NCBI GenBank assembly: GCA_018374635.1
Contig: JAHAEW010000038.1
Location: forward strand, 1 to 30,793
DNA from: Clostridiales bacterium
Lineage (GTDB): Bacteria > Bacillota > Clostridia > Oscillospirales > Oscillospiraceae
Direction of reading: 5' to 3'
DNA: 30,793 bases
Made by a program: the position numbers and the translations under genes. The notes beneath the pieces were generated by a model that worked only from the letters and a program-made list of their open reading frames with translations, did not search any database and was not told the DNA's origin. This document shows positions 23,891-30,793 of this stretch, one piece after another. Positions within the stretch are counted from its first letter, which is position 1. The number at the start of each line of letters is the position of its first letter.

Positions 23891-25945
23891 TTAACGGCCC
23901 GACTTGGAAGCATGGGGGCTGCGGGCGGGGCGCCTGGCCTCCAGGGCGGAGGGGTCCTCCGCGGCAGGGGCTTTTTTGCGGCCCGGACGCTTGGCCATCG
24001 GCTTTGCGGCTGGCGAAAGCTCCGCCTTTTTGCGGCGGGGCGGGAATTTCTTTGTACAGCGCAGGATCACCGCGCCCATGGGGGGCAGGTCCACCGAGAT
24101 GGACTGCTCCAGCCCGTGGCAGGGAATATACTCCGACTTGAGGGGCTCCAGATCACCCAGACCGGTTCCGCCGAAGGCGGGGTCGTCGGTGTTGAAGGCC
24201 ACCTCGTACCGGCCCGGGCAGGGGACGCCCAGACGGTAGCACGCCCGGTGGACGGGAGAGAAATTGCACAGGGTGAGCAGAAAATGTCCCTTTTTATCCT
24301 TTCGGAGGAAGGCGGCGCAGTTGCCCTGGTTGTCGTCGGCACAGATCCATTGGAACCCCTCCCAGGAGAAGTCCAGCTCCCACAGCTCGGGATGGGCCAG
24401 ATAGAACTGGTTGGCCGACTGGAAGAAGCCGTGGAGCTGCTGGTGGCGCTCCTGCTCCAGAAGGTGCCAGTCCAGGGAGTGCTCAAAATGCCACTCGTTG
24501 AACTGTCCGAACTCCGCCCCCATAAAGAGGAGCTTTTTCCCCGGGTGGGTGAGCATATAGGTGTAGAAGGCCCGCACGCCGGCAAACTTCTCCTCGTCGG
24601 TGCCCGGCATCTTGTTGATGAGGGAGCCCTTCATGTGCACTACCTCGTCGTGGGAGAGGGGGAGCACAAAGTTTTCCGAAAAGGCGTACATGAGGGAGAA
24701 GGTGATGTCCCGGTGATTGAACTGGCGGAAATAGGGGTCCAGCTTCATATAGTGGCACAGATCGTTCATCCAGCCCATGTTCCACTTGAGGTTGAAGCCA
24801 AGGCCGCCTTCCAGGCCGCCCTGCTCCACCGGATGGGAGACCCGGGGCCAGGCGGTGGACTCCTCGGCGATCATGAGCACGTCCGGGTGGGCCTGAAAGA
24901 TGTGGGTATTGAGCTGCTGGAGGAAATCCACCGCCTCCAGATTCTCGTGCCCGCCGAAGAGGTTGGGGCACCACTGCCCGTCCTGCCTGCCATAGTCCAG
25001 ATAGAGCATGGAGGCCACCGCGTCCACCCGCAGGCCGTCGATATGGAACTGCTCCAGCCAGAACAGGGCCGAGGAGTAGAGAAAGGAGCGGACTTCGCTG
25101 CGTGCGTAATCGAAGACACGGGTGCCCCAGTCGGCATGCTCTCCCTTGCGGGGGTCGGCGTACTCATAGCAGGGGCCGCCGTCAAATTCGTACAGTCCGA
25201 AGGCGTCCTTGGGGAAATGGGCGGGGACCCAGTCCAGAATGACGCCGATGCCGGACTGATGGAGCTGATCCACCAGATACATAAAGTCGTCCGGCGTGCC
25301 GTACCGGCTGGTGGCGGCAAAATATCCGGTGCACTGATAGCCCCAGGAGTCGTCCAGCGGATACTCGCTCACGGGCATGAGCTCCACATGGGTGAAGCCC
25401 ATCTCTTTTACATAGGGGACCAGATAGCGGGCAATATCCCGGTAGCTGAGGAAGGTGTCCTCCCCGGTGCGCCGCCAGGAGCCCAGGTGCATTTCGTAGA
25501 TATTGAGGGGCTTTTGATAGATGGGATTGGTCTTTCGCCACGCAAGCCAGGCCTGATCGCCCCAGACATAGCCGCCCAGCTCGTAGAGCTTGGAGGCGGT
25601 GCCGGGCCGGGTCTCGGCGTGGAAGGCGTAGGGATCGGCCTTGGCCAGGACGCGGCCGTCCTGCGTGTGAATGGCATATTTATAGGAGTCGTAGCGCTGA
25701 AGGCCGGGGACAAACCCCTCCCACACGCCGCCGCCGATGGAAGCGAGGGGATGATCGGAATCATCCCAGCCGTTGAAATCTCCCATGACGGACACTGCCT
25801 TGGCATGGGGGGCCCATACCCGGAAGACGTACCCCTCCTGCCCGTCCTGTACCTGTGCGTGAGATCCCAGATACTCCTGCGCACGGACGGCCTGACCTTT
25901 TGAAAACGCATCCAGAGCGGCTGCATAGCTGGTGACCTGATTCAT
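23891..25945 (-). CDS. glgB: 1,4-alpha-glucan branching enzyme
   Basis: Introduces alpha-1,6 branches in glycogen; GH13 with an N-terminal CBM48. Residues 38-110 form the CBM48 (FRVWAPHAKAVSVMGDFNGW). The catalytic barrel follows, with DWVPAHF, GLRVDAV (nucleophile Asp308), IAEEST (acid Glu361) and LSHDEVVH (Asp433). The all-beta C domain ends near residue 625, about where B. subtilis GlgB stops. A ~55-residue tail rich in Lys, Arg, Pro and Ala follows (from PPRRKKAELSPAAK to the end) and looks disordered. The start is ATG at 25945, nine bases after AAGGAG; the ATG two codons upstream is too close to that site. First gene of the operon. Confidence 0.98.
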   Translation of the reverse strand: MNQVTSYAAALDAFSKGQAVRAQEYLGSHAQVQDGQEGYVFRVWAPHAKAVSVMGDFNGWDDSDHPLASIGGGVWEGFVPGLQRYDSYKYAIHTQDGRVLAKADPYAFHAETRPGTASKLYELGGYVWGDQAWLAWRKTNPIYQKPLNIYEMHLGSWRRTGEDTFLSYRDIARYLVPYVKEMGFTHVELMPVSEYPLDDSWGYQCTGYFAATSRYGTPDDFMYLVDQLHQSGIGVILDWVPAHFPKDAFGLYEFDGGPCYEYADPRKGEHADWGTRVFDYARSEVRSFLYSSALFWLEQFHIDGLRVDAVASMLYLDYGRQDGQWCPNLFGGHENLEAVDFLQQLNTHIFQAHPDVLMIAEESTAWPRVSHPVEQGGLEGGLGFNLKWNMGWMNDLCHYMKLDPYFRQFNHRDITFSLMYAFSENFVLPLSHDEVVHMKGSLINKMPGTDEEKFAGVRAFYTYMLTHPGKKLLFMGAEFGQFNEWHFEHSLDWHLLEQERHQQLHGFFQSANQFYLAHPELWELDFSWEGFQWICADDNQGNCAAFLRKDKKGHFLLTLCNFSPVHRACYRLGVPCPGRYEVAFNTDDPAFGGTGLGDLEPLKSEYIPCHGLEQSISVDLPPMGAVILRCTKKFPPRRKKAELSPAAKPMAKRPGRKKAPAAEDPSALEARRPARSPHASKSGR

Positions 25946-26055
25946 AGGCATACTCTCCTTCGTACGAAAAACGCCCAAAAGTAAAGGGAAAAAAGAACCT
26001 TCTCTTGGCATAGATGATAATAAGCTTCCCGAAAAATGGATACTTATTTGTAAAA

Positions 26056-26084
26056 ATTATACAACATAATGTGGAATACGTCAA
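26056..26084 (-). promoter_or_regulatory. Promoter of glycogen operon
   Basis: Minus strand TTGACG (26079-26084), 17-bp spacer, TATAAT (26056-26061). The leader to glgB is about 105 nt and AT-rich, and lies inside the most AT-rich stretch of the window. Confidence 0.93.
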
Positions 26085-26146
26085 GGCTCTCTGCCGCGCG
26101 ATTTCGTAAAAGACATCATAACGCAAGATATGGGAGAAAAATACAG

Positions 26147-26182
26147 AAAAAGGGAGAGAGGACCAAAACAGGTTCTCTCTCC
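26147..26182 (-). terminator. Intrinsic terminator after D,D-carboxypeptidase
   Basis: Minus strand GGAGAGAGAACC / GGTCCTCTCTCC (one mismatch), TGTTTT loop, then CTTTTT. It separates this gene from the glycogen promoter. Confidence 0.85.
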
Positions 26183-26190
26183 ACAAAAGG

Positions 26191-27321
26191 TCAGGCGGCC
26201 AGGAAGAGGCGCTGGAGAAAATCCAGGAAAATCCCGGGCACCGTGACGCGCTCCACCGCCTCGCAGGCGACGATGGGAATGCGCTCCCGCTCCTCCCCGC
26301 CTAAGGTCACCACCAGGTGTCCCAGGATCTGGCCCTTCTCCACGGGGGCCTCCACATCTTGACACAGCTCCAGCTGGGTGGAGAGCTGGTTGATCCGGTC
26401 CTTTTCCACCAGGAGCCGGCTGGAGGAGGAGAGCTCCGGCTGGACCTGCTCTTTCCGGCCCAGGATCACATCCACCGGGGGAATGGCCTGACTGGGATGG
26501 ATGTCGGCCAGGGTGTAGTTGGCGAATCCGAAGTCCAGCAGGCGTTTGGCGCTGTCAAAGCGCTGAGCCGAGGTGGGGGAGTGCAGGACCACGGCGATGA
26601 GCTCCATGCCGTCCCGCTCGGCGGTAGCCGAGAGGCAGTAGCCCGCGGAATCGGTGGAGCCGGTCTTGAGGCCGGTGGCCCCGGGGTAGAAACGGATGAG
26701 TTTGTTGGTGTTGGAGAGCTGGAAGGCCCCGTTGCGGATGGAGTCCATCCAGATGGTGGAGTATTCCCGGATCATAGGATGTCCGATCAGGGCCCGGGAC
26801 ATGAGGGCGATATCGTAGGCGCTGGTCAGATGCCCGGCGGCCGGCAGGCCGGTGCAGTTGAGAAAGGTGGTGTCCGCCATGCCCAGCTGGGCGGCCCGCT
26901 CGTTCATATCGGCCACGAAAGCCTCCTCGCTGCCGGAGAGATGCTCGGCCAGGGCAACCGCCGCATCGTTTCCCGAGACCACGGTCACCGCCTTGAGCAG
27001 GTCCTGCACCGTCATCTGCTCGTTTTCCTTCAGATAGACCTGAGAGCCCCCCATGGAGGCGGCGCGGGCCGAGACCGTTACCAGGTCGTCCAGGCTCAGG
27101 CGGCCGTCGTCGATGGCCTCCACCACCAGAAGCAGGGTCATGACCTTGGTGACGCTGGCCGGTTCCAGCTTGTCGTGGGCGTTTTGTTCATAGAGAAGGG
27201 TCCCGGTCTCCTTCTCCATCAGAACGGCGGCGCTCGCCTCTGCCTGCGGCGCGCTGGAGACCGCCCCGGCGGGGCAGAGGAGCAGAGAAGCGGCCAGCAG
27301 GGCCGCGGCCAGTTGTTTCAT
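26191..27321 (-). CDS. D-alanyl-D-alanine carboxypeptidase (DacF/PBP5 type)
   Basis: Serine peptidase S11 that trims the terminal D-Ala from peptidoglycan stem peptides on the cell surface. The 376-residue precursor has an N-terminal signal peptide (about 1-23). The three penicillin-binding motifs are SVTK (Ser56, Lys59), SGN (116-118) and KTG (219-221). A PBP5-like C-terminal beta domain (about 275-355) and an amphipathic end, PGIFLDFLQRLFLAA, for membrane anchoring follow. The start is ATG at 27321. It is monocistronic and divergent from mobA. I cannot tell a vegetative DacA from a sporulation DacF role by sequence alone. Confidence 0.97.
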   Translation of the reverse strand: MKQLAAALLAASLLLCPAGAVSSAPQAEASAAVLMEKETGTLLYEQNAHDKLEPASVTKVMTLLLVVEAIDDGRLSLDDLVTVSARAASMGGSQVYLKENEQMTVQDLLKAVTVVSGNDAAVALAEHLSGSEEAFVADMNERAAQLGMADTTFLNCTGLPAAGHLTSAYDIALMSRALIGHPMIREYSTIWMDSIRNGAFQLSNTNKLIRFYPGATGLKTGSTDSAGYCLSATAERDGMELIAVVLHSPTSAQRFDSAKRLLDFGFANYTLADIHPSQAIPPVDVILGRKEQVQPELSSSSRLLVEKDRINQLSTQLELCQDVEAPVEKGQILGHLVVTLGGEERERIPIVACEAVERVTVPGIFLDFLQRLFLAA

Positions 27322-27390
27322 AACAGTACCTCCCGTATCAAAGCGATCATGCGCAGGTTTCTGTAAGAACAGGATATGGAAGATTTGTCC

Positions 27391-27418
27391 GTTCTATGCC
27401 GCCGGAAAAACTTGTCAG
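27391..27418 (-). promoter_or_regulatory. Possible promoter of D,D-carboxypeptidase gene
   Basis: Minus strand CTGACA (27413-27418), 16-bp spacer, TAGAAC (27391-27396). It shares its -35 bases with the divergent mobA promoter. Confidence 0.35.
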
Positions 27419-27440
27419 CGGAAAAGAGAGCTGATAGAAT
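27412..27440 (+). promoter_or_regulatory. Promoter of mobA
   Basis: TTGTCA (27412-27417), 17-bp spacer, TAGAAT (27435-27440), 36 bp before the start codon; the gene has AGGAGG at 27462-27467. Confidence 0.75.
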
Positions 27441-27476
27441 GAAAACCGGTTTACACCGGACAGGAGGAAGGTCCAT

Positions 27477-28067
27477 ATGCACATTACAACGGTGATTTTG
27501 ACCGGCGGGAGATCCCGCCGGATGGGACGGGACAAGGGAAATCTCCCCGTGGGGGAGGGCACCCTGCTGGAGCGGATGATCGGCCGCTGGACCGGGGTAT
27601 TCGACGCGGTGGCCGTCTCGGTGGGAGAGGGGGAGCGCCCTCTTCCGGCGGGCGTGACGGCCCTGCTGGACCGGCATCCGGGCGCGGGACCCATGGCGGG
27701 GCTGGAGGCCGCTCTGGCGGAACTGGAGACCGATGCGGTCTTCCTCACGGCGGTGGATATGCCCTTCGGAGACGCCGCGCTGGCCCGCTGGATGGCGGAG
27801 CGGATGGGACAGGCGGACGTGTGCACCATCCGCAGGGGCGGCGGCCGGCCGGAGCCGCTCTTTGCGCTCTACCGCAAGAGCTGCCTGCCCGCCATCACCC
27901 GCAGCCTGGAGGCGGGCAGGCGTTCCTTTGTACAGGGTCTTTTCCCCTTTGTGGAGGTGGAGCAGGTCGGGGAAGAGGAGCTTGCGGCCTTTGATCTGGA
28001 GCGCAGCCTCTTCAACGCCAATTCCCCCGAGGAGTGGGAGCGGGCCCGTCCGCTGCTGGAGCCGTGA
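27477..28067 (+). CDS. mobA: Molybdenum cofactor guanylyltransferase-like MobA
   Basis: Predicted to transfer GMP from GTP to molybdopterin, making the MGD cofactor of DMSO-reductase-type enzymes. The 196-residue protein matches MobA length. It has the nucleotide-binding ILTGGRSRRMGRDKG near the N-terminus, the metal-binding DMPF in the middle, and the late FNANSPEEWERA segment, where MobA typically has an N-x-N(T/S)P-x-(D/E) motif. The start is ATG at 27477 with AGGAGG upstream. No other cofactor gene is in the window, so a more general nucleotidyltransferase role cannot be excluded. No clear terminator follows. Confidence 0.88.
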   Translation: MHITTVILTGGRSRRMGRDKGNLPVGEGTLLERMIGRWTGVFDAVAVSVGEGERPLPAGVTALLDRHPGAGPMAGLEAALAELETDAVFLTAVDMPFGDAALARWMAERMGQADVCTIRRGGGRPEPLFALYRKSCLPAITRSLEAGRRSFVQGLFPFVEVEQVGEEELAAFDLERSLFNANSPEEWERARPLLEP

Positions 28068-28144
28068 GCAGGTCCGTTCCGGCAGTGAGAAAGCAGGGAT
28101 CGTCCTCCGGGGAGGGGGCGGCAAAAATTTTTTGCGTTACCCCC

Positions 28145-28173
28145 TTCACAAGAATACTTTATTGTGGTAATAT
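28145..28173 (+). promoter_or_regulatory. Promoter of amino-acid ABC importer operon
   Basis: TTCACA (28145-28150), 17-bp spacer, TAATAT (28168-28173). About 65 bp of leader precede the binding-protein gene. Confidence 0.85.
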
Positions 28174-28238
28174 ACTAAAGCAATAGGACGATACCCGGAC
28201 ACTGTCCGCGAAAAAACGACAATGGGAGGAATTTAGAT

Positions 28239-29102
28239 ATGAAACGGAAACTCTCTGCGCTGGCTCTGGCCGCTGCCCTGGGCCTGTCCCTGACCGCCTG
28301 CTCCGGCGGCACCGCCTCCAGCCCTGCTCCGGCCGGGAGCGGCGCTCCCGAGGGCACCCCTGCCCAGAGCGCGGACAGCGATTGGTCCTACGTGGAGGGC
28401 AACGGCAAGCTGAAGATCGGCTACACCCTCTTTGAGCCCATGAACTACATAGGAGAGGACGGGGAGCTGACCGGATTTGAGACCGAATTTGCCACCGCTG
28501 TGTGCGAGAAGTTGGGCGTGGAGCCGGAATTTGTAGAGATCAACTGGGACGCCAAGCTGCTGGAGCTGAAGTCCAAGAACATCGACTGCATCTGGAACGG
28601 CATGACCATCACGCCAGAGCTGGAGGAGGCCATCTCCATCTCGGATCCCTACATCAAGAACTACCAGGTGCTGGTGATCCGCGCGGCTGACGCGGATACT
28701 TATACCTCTACCGAGTCTCTGGCCGGCGCCAAGGTGGACGCGGAGGCGGGCTCCGCGGGTGAGAGCACAGTACAGAACGACGAGTTCCTCAGCCAGGCCG
28801 CCTATACCTCGGTGGTCAAGCAGACCGATGCCCTGCTGGAGGTCAAGAGCGGCGCGGCCGACGCGGCGGTCATGGACTTTGTTCTGGCCAACGCCCTGGC
28901 CGGTGTGGGCGACTACTCCGACCTGATGGTCATCCCAGATCTGGAACTGTCGGTGGAGGAGTATGGCGTCGGCTTCCGGAAGGGCTCCGATGTCACTGAA
29001 AAGGTGAATCAGGCCATGCAGGAGCTGGTGGACGACGGCACGCTGAGAGCGCTGGCGGAGAAATATGAGCTGAGCGAGCTGCTGCTGGCCAACCAGAAGT
29101 AA
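28239..29102 (+). CDS. Polar amino-acid ABC importer binding lipoprotein
   Basis: Solute-binding protein of family 3 (SBP_bac_3), 287 residues. The signal peptide ends in the lipobox LTAC (Cys at about residue 21), followed by a Ser/Gly/Pro-rich linker, so it is lipid-anchored outside the membrane. Ligand-fold marks: LKIGYTLFEPMNYIGEDGELTGFETEFA split around residues 56-85, then ELKSKNIDCIWNGMTITPE and YGVGFRKGSDV. The start is ATG at 28239 after GGGAGGA. It heads a three-gene operon. The substrate is some polar amino acid or derivative, not resolved further. Confidence 0.96.
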   Translation: MKRKLSALALAAALGLSLTACSGGTASSPAPAGSGAPEGTPAQSADSDWSYVEGNGKLKIGYTLFEPMNYIGEDGELTGFETEFATAVCEKLGVEPEFVEINWDAKLLELKSKNIDCIWNGMTITPELEEAISISDPYIKNYQVLVIRAADADTYTSTESLAGAKVDAEAGSAGESTVQNDEFLSQAAYTSVVKQTDALLEVKSGAADAAVMDFVLANALAGVGDYSDLMVIPDLELSVEEYGVGFRKGSDVTEKVNQAMQELVDDGTLRALAEKYELSELLLANQK

Positions 29103-29128
29103 TTACGCCAGAGGACGGAGGACGAAGA

Positions 29129-29148
29129 GGCAGGGGGAAGCCCCTGCC
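29129..29148 (+). terminator. Intercistronic stem-loop after binding protein
   Basis: 8-bp GC stem GGCAGGGG / CCCCTGCC with a GAAG loop, then a short CCTTG. It lies between binding-protein and permease genes and may limit read-through or protect the upstream mRNA. Confidence 0.55.
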
Positions 29149-29179
29149 CCTTGTCCGCTTGCGGCGGAGGAGAGAGCAT

Positions 29180-29830
29180 ATGTCATTTGATTTTGGAACC
29201 GTTACGATCACCATGATGAAGGGCTTTGCGCTCAACATCCAGCTCTTTGCCATTACACTGATCCTGTCCCTGCCTCTGGGACTGCTGGTGTCCTTCGGCA
29301 CGATGAGCAGGTTCAAGCCCCTGAGCTGGCTGGTCCGGCTCTATGTGTATATCATGCGCTCCACCCCCCTGATGCTCCAGTTGGCGGTGGTGTACTATCT
29401 GCCGGGCATCCTCAGTCCGGGGAATATCCTCCCGCGTATGACGGCGGCGTCGGTGGCCTTCGTGCTCAACTATGCCGCCTATTTCTCCGAGATCTTTCGG
29501 GGCGGCATCCAGGGCGTGCCCCGGGGACAGCAGGAGGCCGGACAGGTTTTGGGCATGACCCGGCGGCAGATCTTTTTCCAAGTGACGCTGCTCCAGGTGG
29601 TCAAGCGCATCGTCCCCCCCATGGGCAATGAGATCATTACCCTGGTCAAGGATACCTCCCTGTCCAACTTCATCATGGTGGGAGAGATCATCAAGCTGGC
29701 CAAGGACTTTGGCAACAAGGGCATGATCTGGCCCCTGTTCTATGCGGGACTGTTCTTCCTGGTGTTCAACGGCGTGGTGACGCTGCTGCTCAGCCGGACC
29801 GAGAAAAAACTGGACTATTTTCGGGTGTAA
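29180..29830 (+). CDS. Amino-acid ABC importer permease
   Basis: HisM/GlnP-type membrane permease (216 residues, about five spans). It has MRSTPLMLQLAVVYYLPG after the first spans and the cytoplasmic EAA loop (EAGQVLGMTRRQIFFQV, then PPMGNEIITLVKDTSL) that docks on the ATPase. The start is ATG at 29180 after GGAGG; an ATG at 29159 would put the ribosome site inside the gene. The ATPase gene begins 12 bp downstream. Confidence 0.96.
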   Translation: MSFDFGTVTITMMKGFALNIQLFAITLILSLPLGLLVSFGTMSRFKPLSWLVRLYVYIMRSTPLMLQLAVVYYLPGILSPGNILPRMTAASVAFVLNYAAYFSEIFRGGIQGVPRGQQEAGQVLGMTRRQIFFQVTLLQVVKRIVPPMGNEIITLVKDTSLSNFIMVGEIIKLAKDFGNKGMIWPLFYAGLFFLVFNGVVTLLLSRTEKKLDYFRV

Positions 29831-29842
29831 GGAGGAGAGGAT

Positions 29843-30631
29843 ATGGCGATTTTGCAGGTGGAAAACATCCAGAAAAAGTTCGGTAAAACCTCGGTCCTGA
29901 AGGGAATCAGCTTCTCTCTGGAGGAGGGAAAGGCCATGGCCATCATCGGCTCCTCCGGCTCCGGCAAGACCACGCTGCTGCGGTGCCTCAACTTTCTGGA
30001 GACGCCCGACGAGGGGACCATCCGGGTACGGGACGAGGTGCTCTTCGACGCGGCCGACCCGAGCACCCAGCTGGAGGCCGAGGTGCGCAAAAAGCGCCTC
30101 CATTTCGGCCTGGTATTCCAGTCCTTCCATCTGTTCCCTCAGTATACGGCCCTGCGGAACGTAATGCTGGCCAAAGAGCTGCTGGCCCAGGAGCGGAGCG
30201 ATTACAAGGCCAACCGGAAGGAGATCCTCGCCCAGATCCGGCAGGAGGCGCTGGTCCTGCTGGATCAGATGGGACTGGCCGACCGGGCGGAGCACTATCC
30301 CCACCAGCTCTCAGGCGGCCAGCAGCAGCGGGTGGCCATCGCCCGGGCGCTGGCCCTGCATCCGGACATCCTCTGTTTTGACGAGCCTACCTCCGCGCTG
30401 GACCCGGAGCTCACCGGTGAGGTGCTCAAGGTGATCCGCTCCCTGGCCGACAAAAAGACCACCATGGTCATCGTTACCCATGAGATGGCCTTTGCCCGGG
30501 ATGTGGCCGACCGGGTCATCTTTATGGACGGCGGCGTCATCGTGGAGCAGGGACCGGCCCGTCAGGTCATCGAGCAGCCTTCCCAGGAGCGGACCCGGCA
30601 GTTTCTGGCCCGCTACGCCCAGAAAGCGTAA
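29843..30631 (+). CDS. Amino-acid ABC importer ATP-binding protein
   Basis: GlnQ/HisP-type ATPase, 262 residues. Walker A is GSSGSGKTT (about 35-43), the Q-loop is VFQSFHLFPQ, the signature is LSGGQQQRVAIARAL, Walker B is ILCFDEPTSALD, and the switch His is in VTHEM. A slightly long insert (QERSDYKANRKEILAQIRQEA) lies in the helical domain. The start is ATG at 29843 after GGAGGAG. It completes the importer encoded by the two preceding genes. The stop is 3 bp from a terminator-like stem-loop. Confidence 0.97.
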   Translation: MAILQVENIQKKFGKTSVLKGISFSLEEGKAMAIIGSSGSGKTTLLRCLNFLETPDEGTIRVRDEVLFDAADPSTQLEAEVRKKRLHFGLVFQSFHLFPQYTALRNVMLAKELLAQERSDYKANRKEILAQIRQEALVLLDQMGLADRAEHYPHQLSGGQQQRVAIARALALHPDILCFDEPTSALDPELTGEVLKVIRSLADKKTTMVIVTHEMAFARDVADRVIFMDGGVIVEQGPARQVIEQPSQERTRQFLARYAQKA

Positions 30632-30634
30632 AAT

Positions 30635-30665
30635 ACGCCCCCGGAAATGAGGTTTCCGGGGGCGT
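30635..30665 (+). terminator. Stem-loop after ATPase, left edge of repeat copy 3
   Basis: 13-bp perfect stem ACGCCCCCGGAAA / TTTCCGGGGGCGT, TGAGG loop, then TT. The repeat element begins immediately after it. Confidence 0.8.
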
Positions 30666-30667
30666 TT

Positions 30668-30793
30668 CAGACTGTCGATAAAGTATATTTCTTTGATTTA
30701 TGCTGCAAGAGCCTCGCAGAGTTCCGCCGTCCGCAGACGGCGGAAGAGGGTCAAATCGTGTTTTCCGGCGGCGTGTACGTCGGAAAACACACT
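30668..30793 (+). repeat. Structured dispersed repeat, copy 3 (cut by window)
   Basis: First ~126 nt of the element: left edge CAGACTGTCGATAAAG, the 36-nt invariant block at 30711-30746, hairpin 30722-30745, and a perfect 13-bp hairpin 30758-30790 (GTGTTTTCCGGCG / CGTCGGAAAACAC). The rest lies beyond the window. Confidence 0.88.

Noticed and set aside
23852..25903. 683-codon plus-strand frame antisense to glgB
   Set aside because: Shadow of glgB, which has all GH13 motifs, a start site and a promoter on the minus strand.

Overview
The window reads as a chromosomal segment of a GC-rich (roughly 60% by eye) Gram-positive anaerobe of the Clostridia, most likely an Oscillospiraceae-type gut bacterium (Flavonifractor/Lawsonibacter/Intestinimonas neighbourhood). 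That placement is inference. It rests on a T-box in front of alaS, Shine-Dalgarno sites of AGGAGG type, TTGACA/TATAAT promoters, lipoprotein-type binding proteins, a glgB-C-D-A-P glycogen operon with a GlgD subunit, and frequent TTG/GTG starts. No tRNA, rRNA, CRISPR, phage or transposase gene was seen.

Layout. 1-7.5 kb is on the minus strand: mltG, then a U32-family (Fe-S, peptidase-like) protein, an acyltransferase-3 membrane protein, a small membrane-anchored orphan, then alaS behind its own promoter and T-box. 7.7 kb carries a 65-residue cysteine/glycine-rich membrane miniprotein on the plus strand. 7.97-10.5 kb is a minus-strand operon: wecG/tagA-type glycosyltransferase, thymidylate-kinase-like protein, DJ-1/PfpI protein, 5-formyl-THF cyclo-ligase. 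10.6-13.6 kb is a plus-strand ABC importer of the TrpXYZ-like class (lipoprotein, permease, ATPase). 13.7-14.7 kb has a small orphan and a tandem OB-fold SSB-like protein. 14.7-16.7 kb is a GntR/YtrA-regulated ABC-2 exporter operon whose promoter carries a clear inverted-repeat operator.

17.0-26.1 kb is a complete minus-strand glycogen operon from one strong promoter: branching enzyme, both ADP-glucose pyrophosphorylase subunits, glycogen synthase, phosphorylase. GlgA and GlgB both end in unusual charged low-complexity tails. 26.2-27.3 kb is a DacF/PBP5-type D,D-carboxypeptidase, divergent from mobA (27.5-28.1 kb). 28.1-30.6 kb is a polar amino-acid ABC importer.

The most interesting non-genic signal is a dispersed, highly structured intergenic repeat: two full copies (6008-6240 and 16726-16960) and a third cut by the window end (30668-30793). 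Each full copy is about 234 nt with six successive hairpins, several kept by compensatory base changes. Each is bracketed by two near-duplicate terminator-like stem-loops. G-T pairs within the hairpins all fall as G.U on the plus strand, pointing to an RNA or single-stranded form of that sense. I do not recognise it as a named family.
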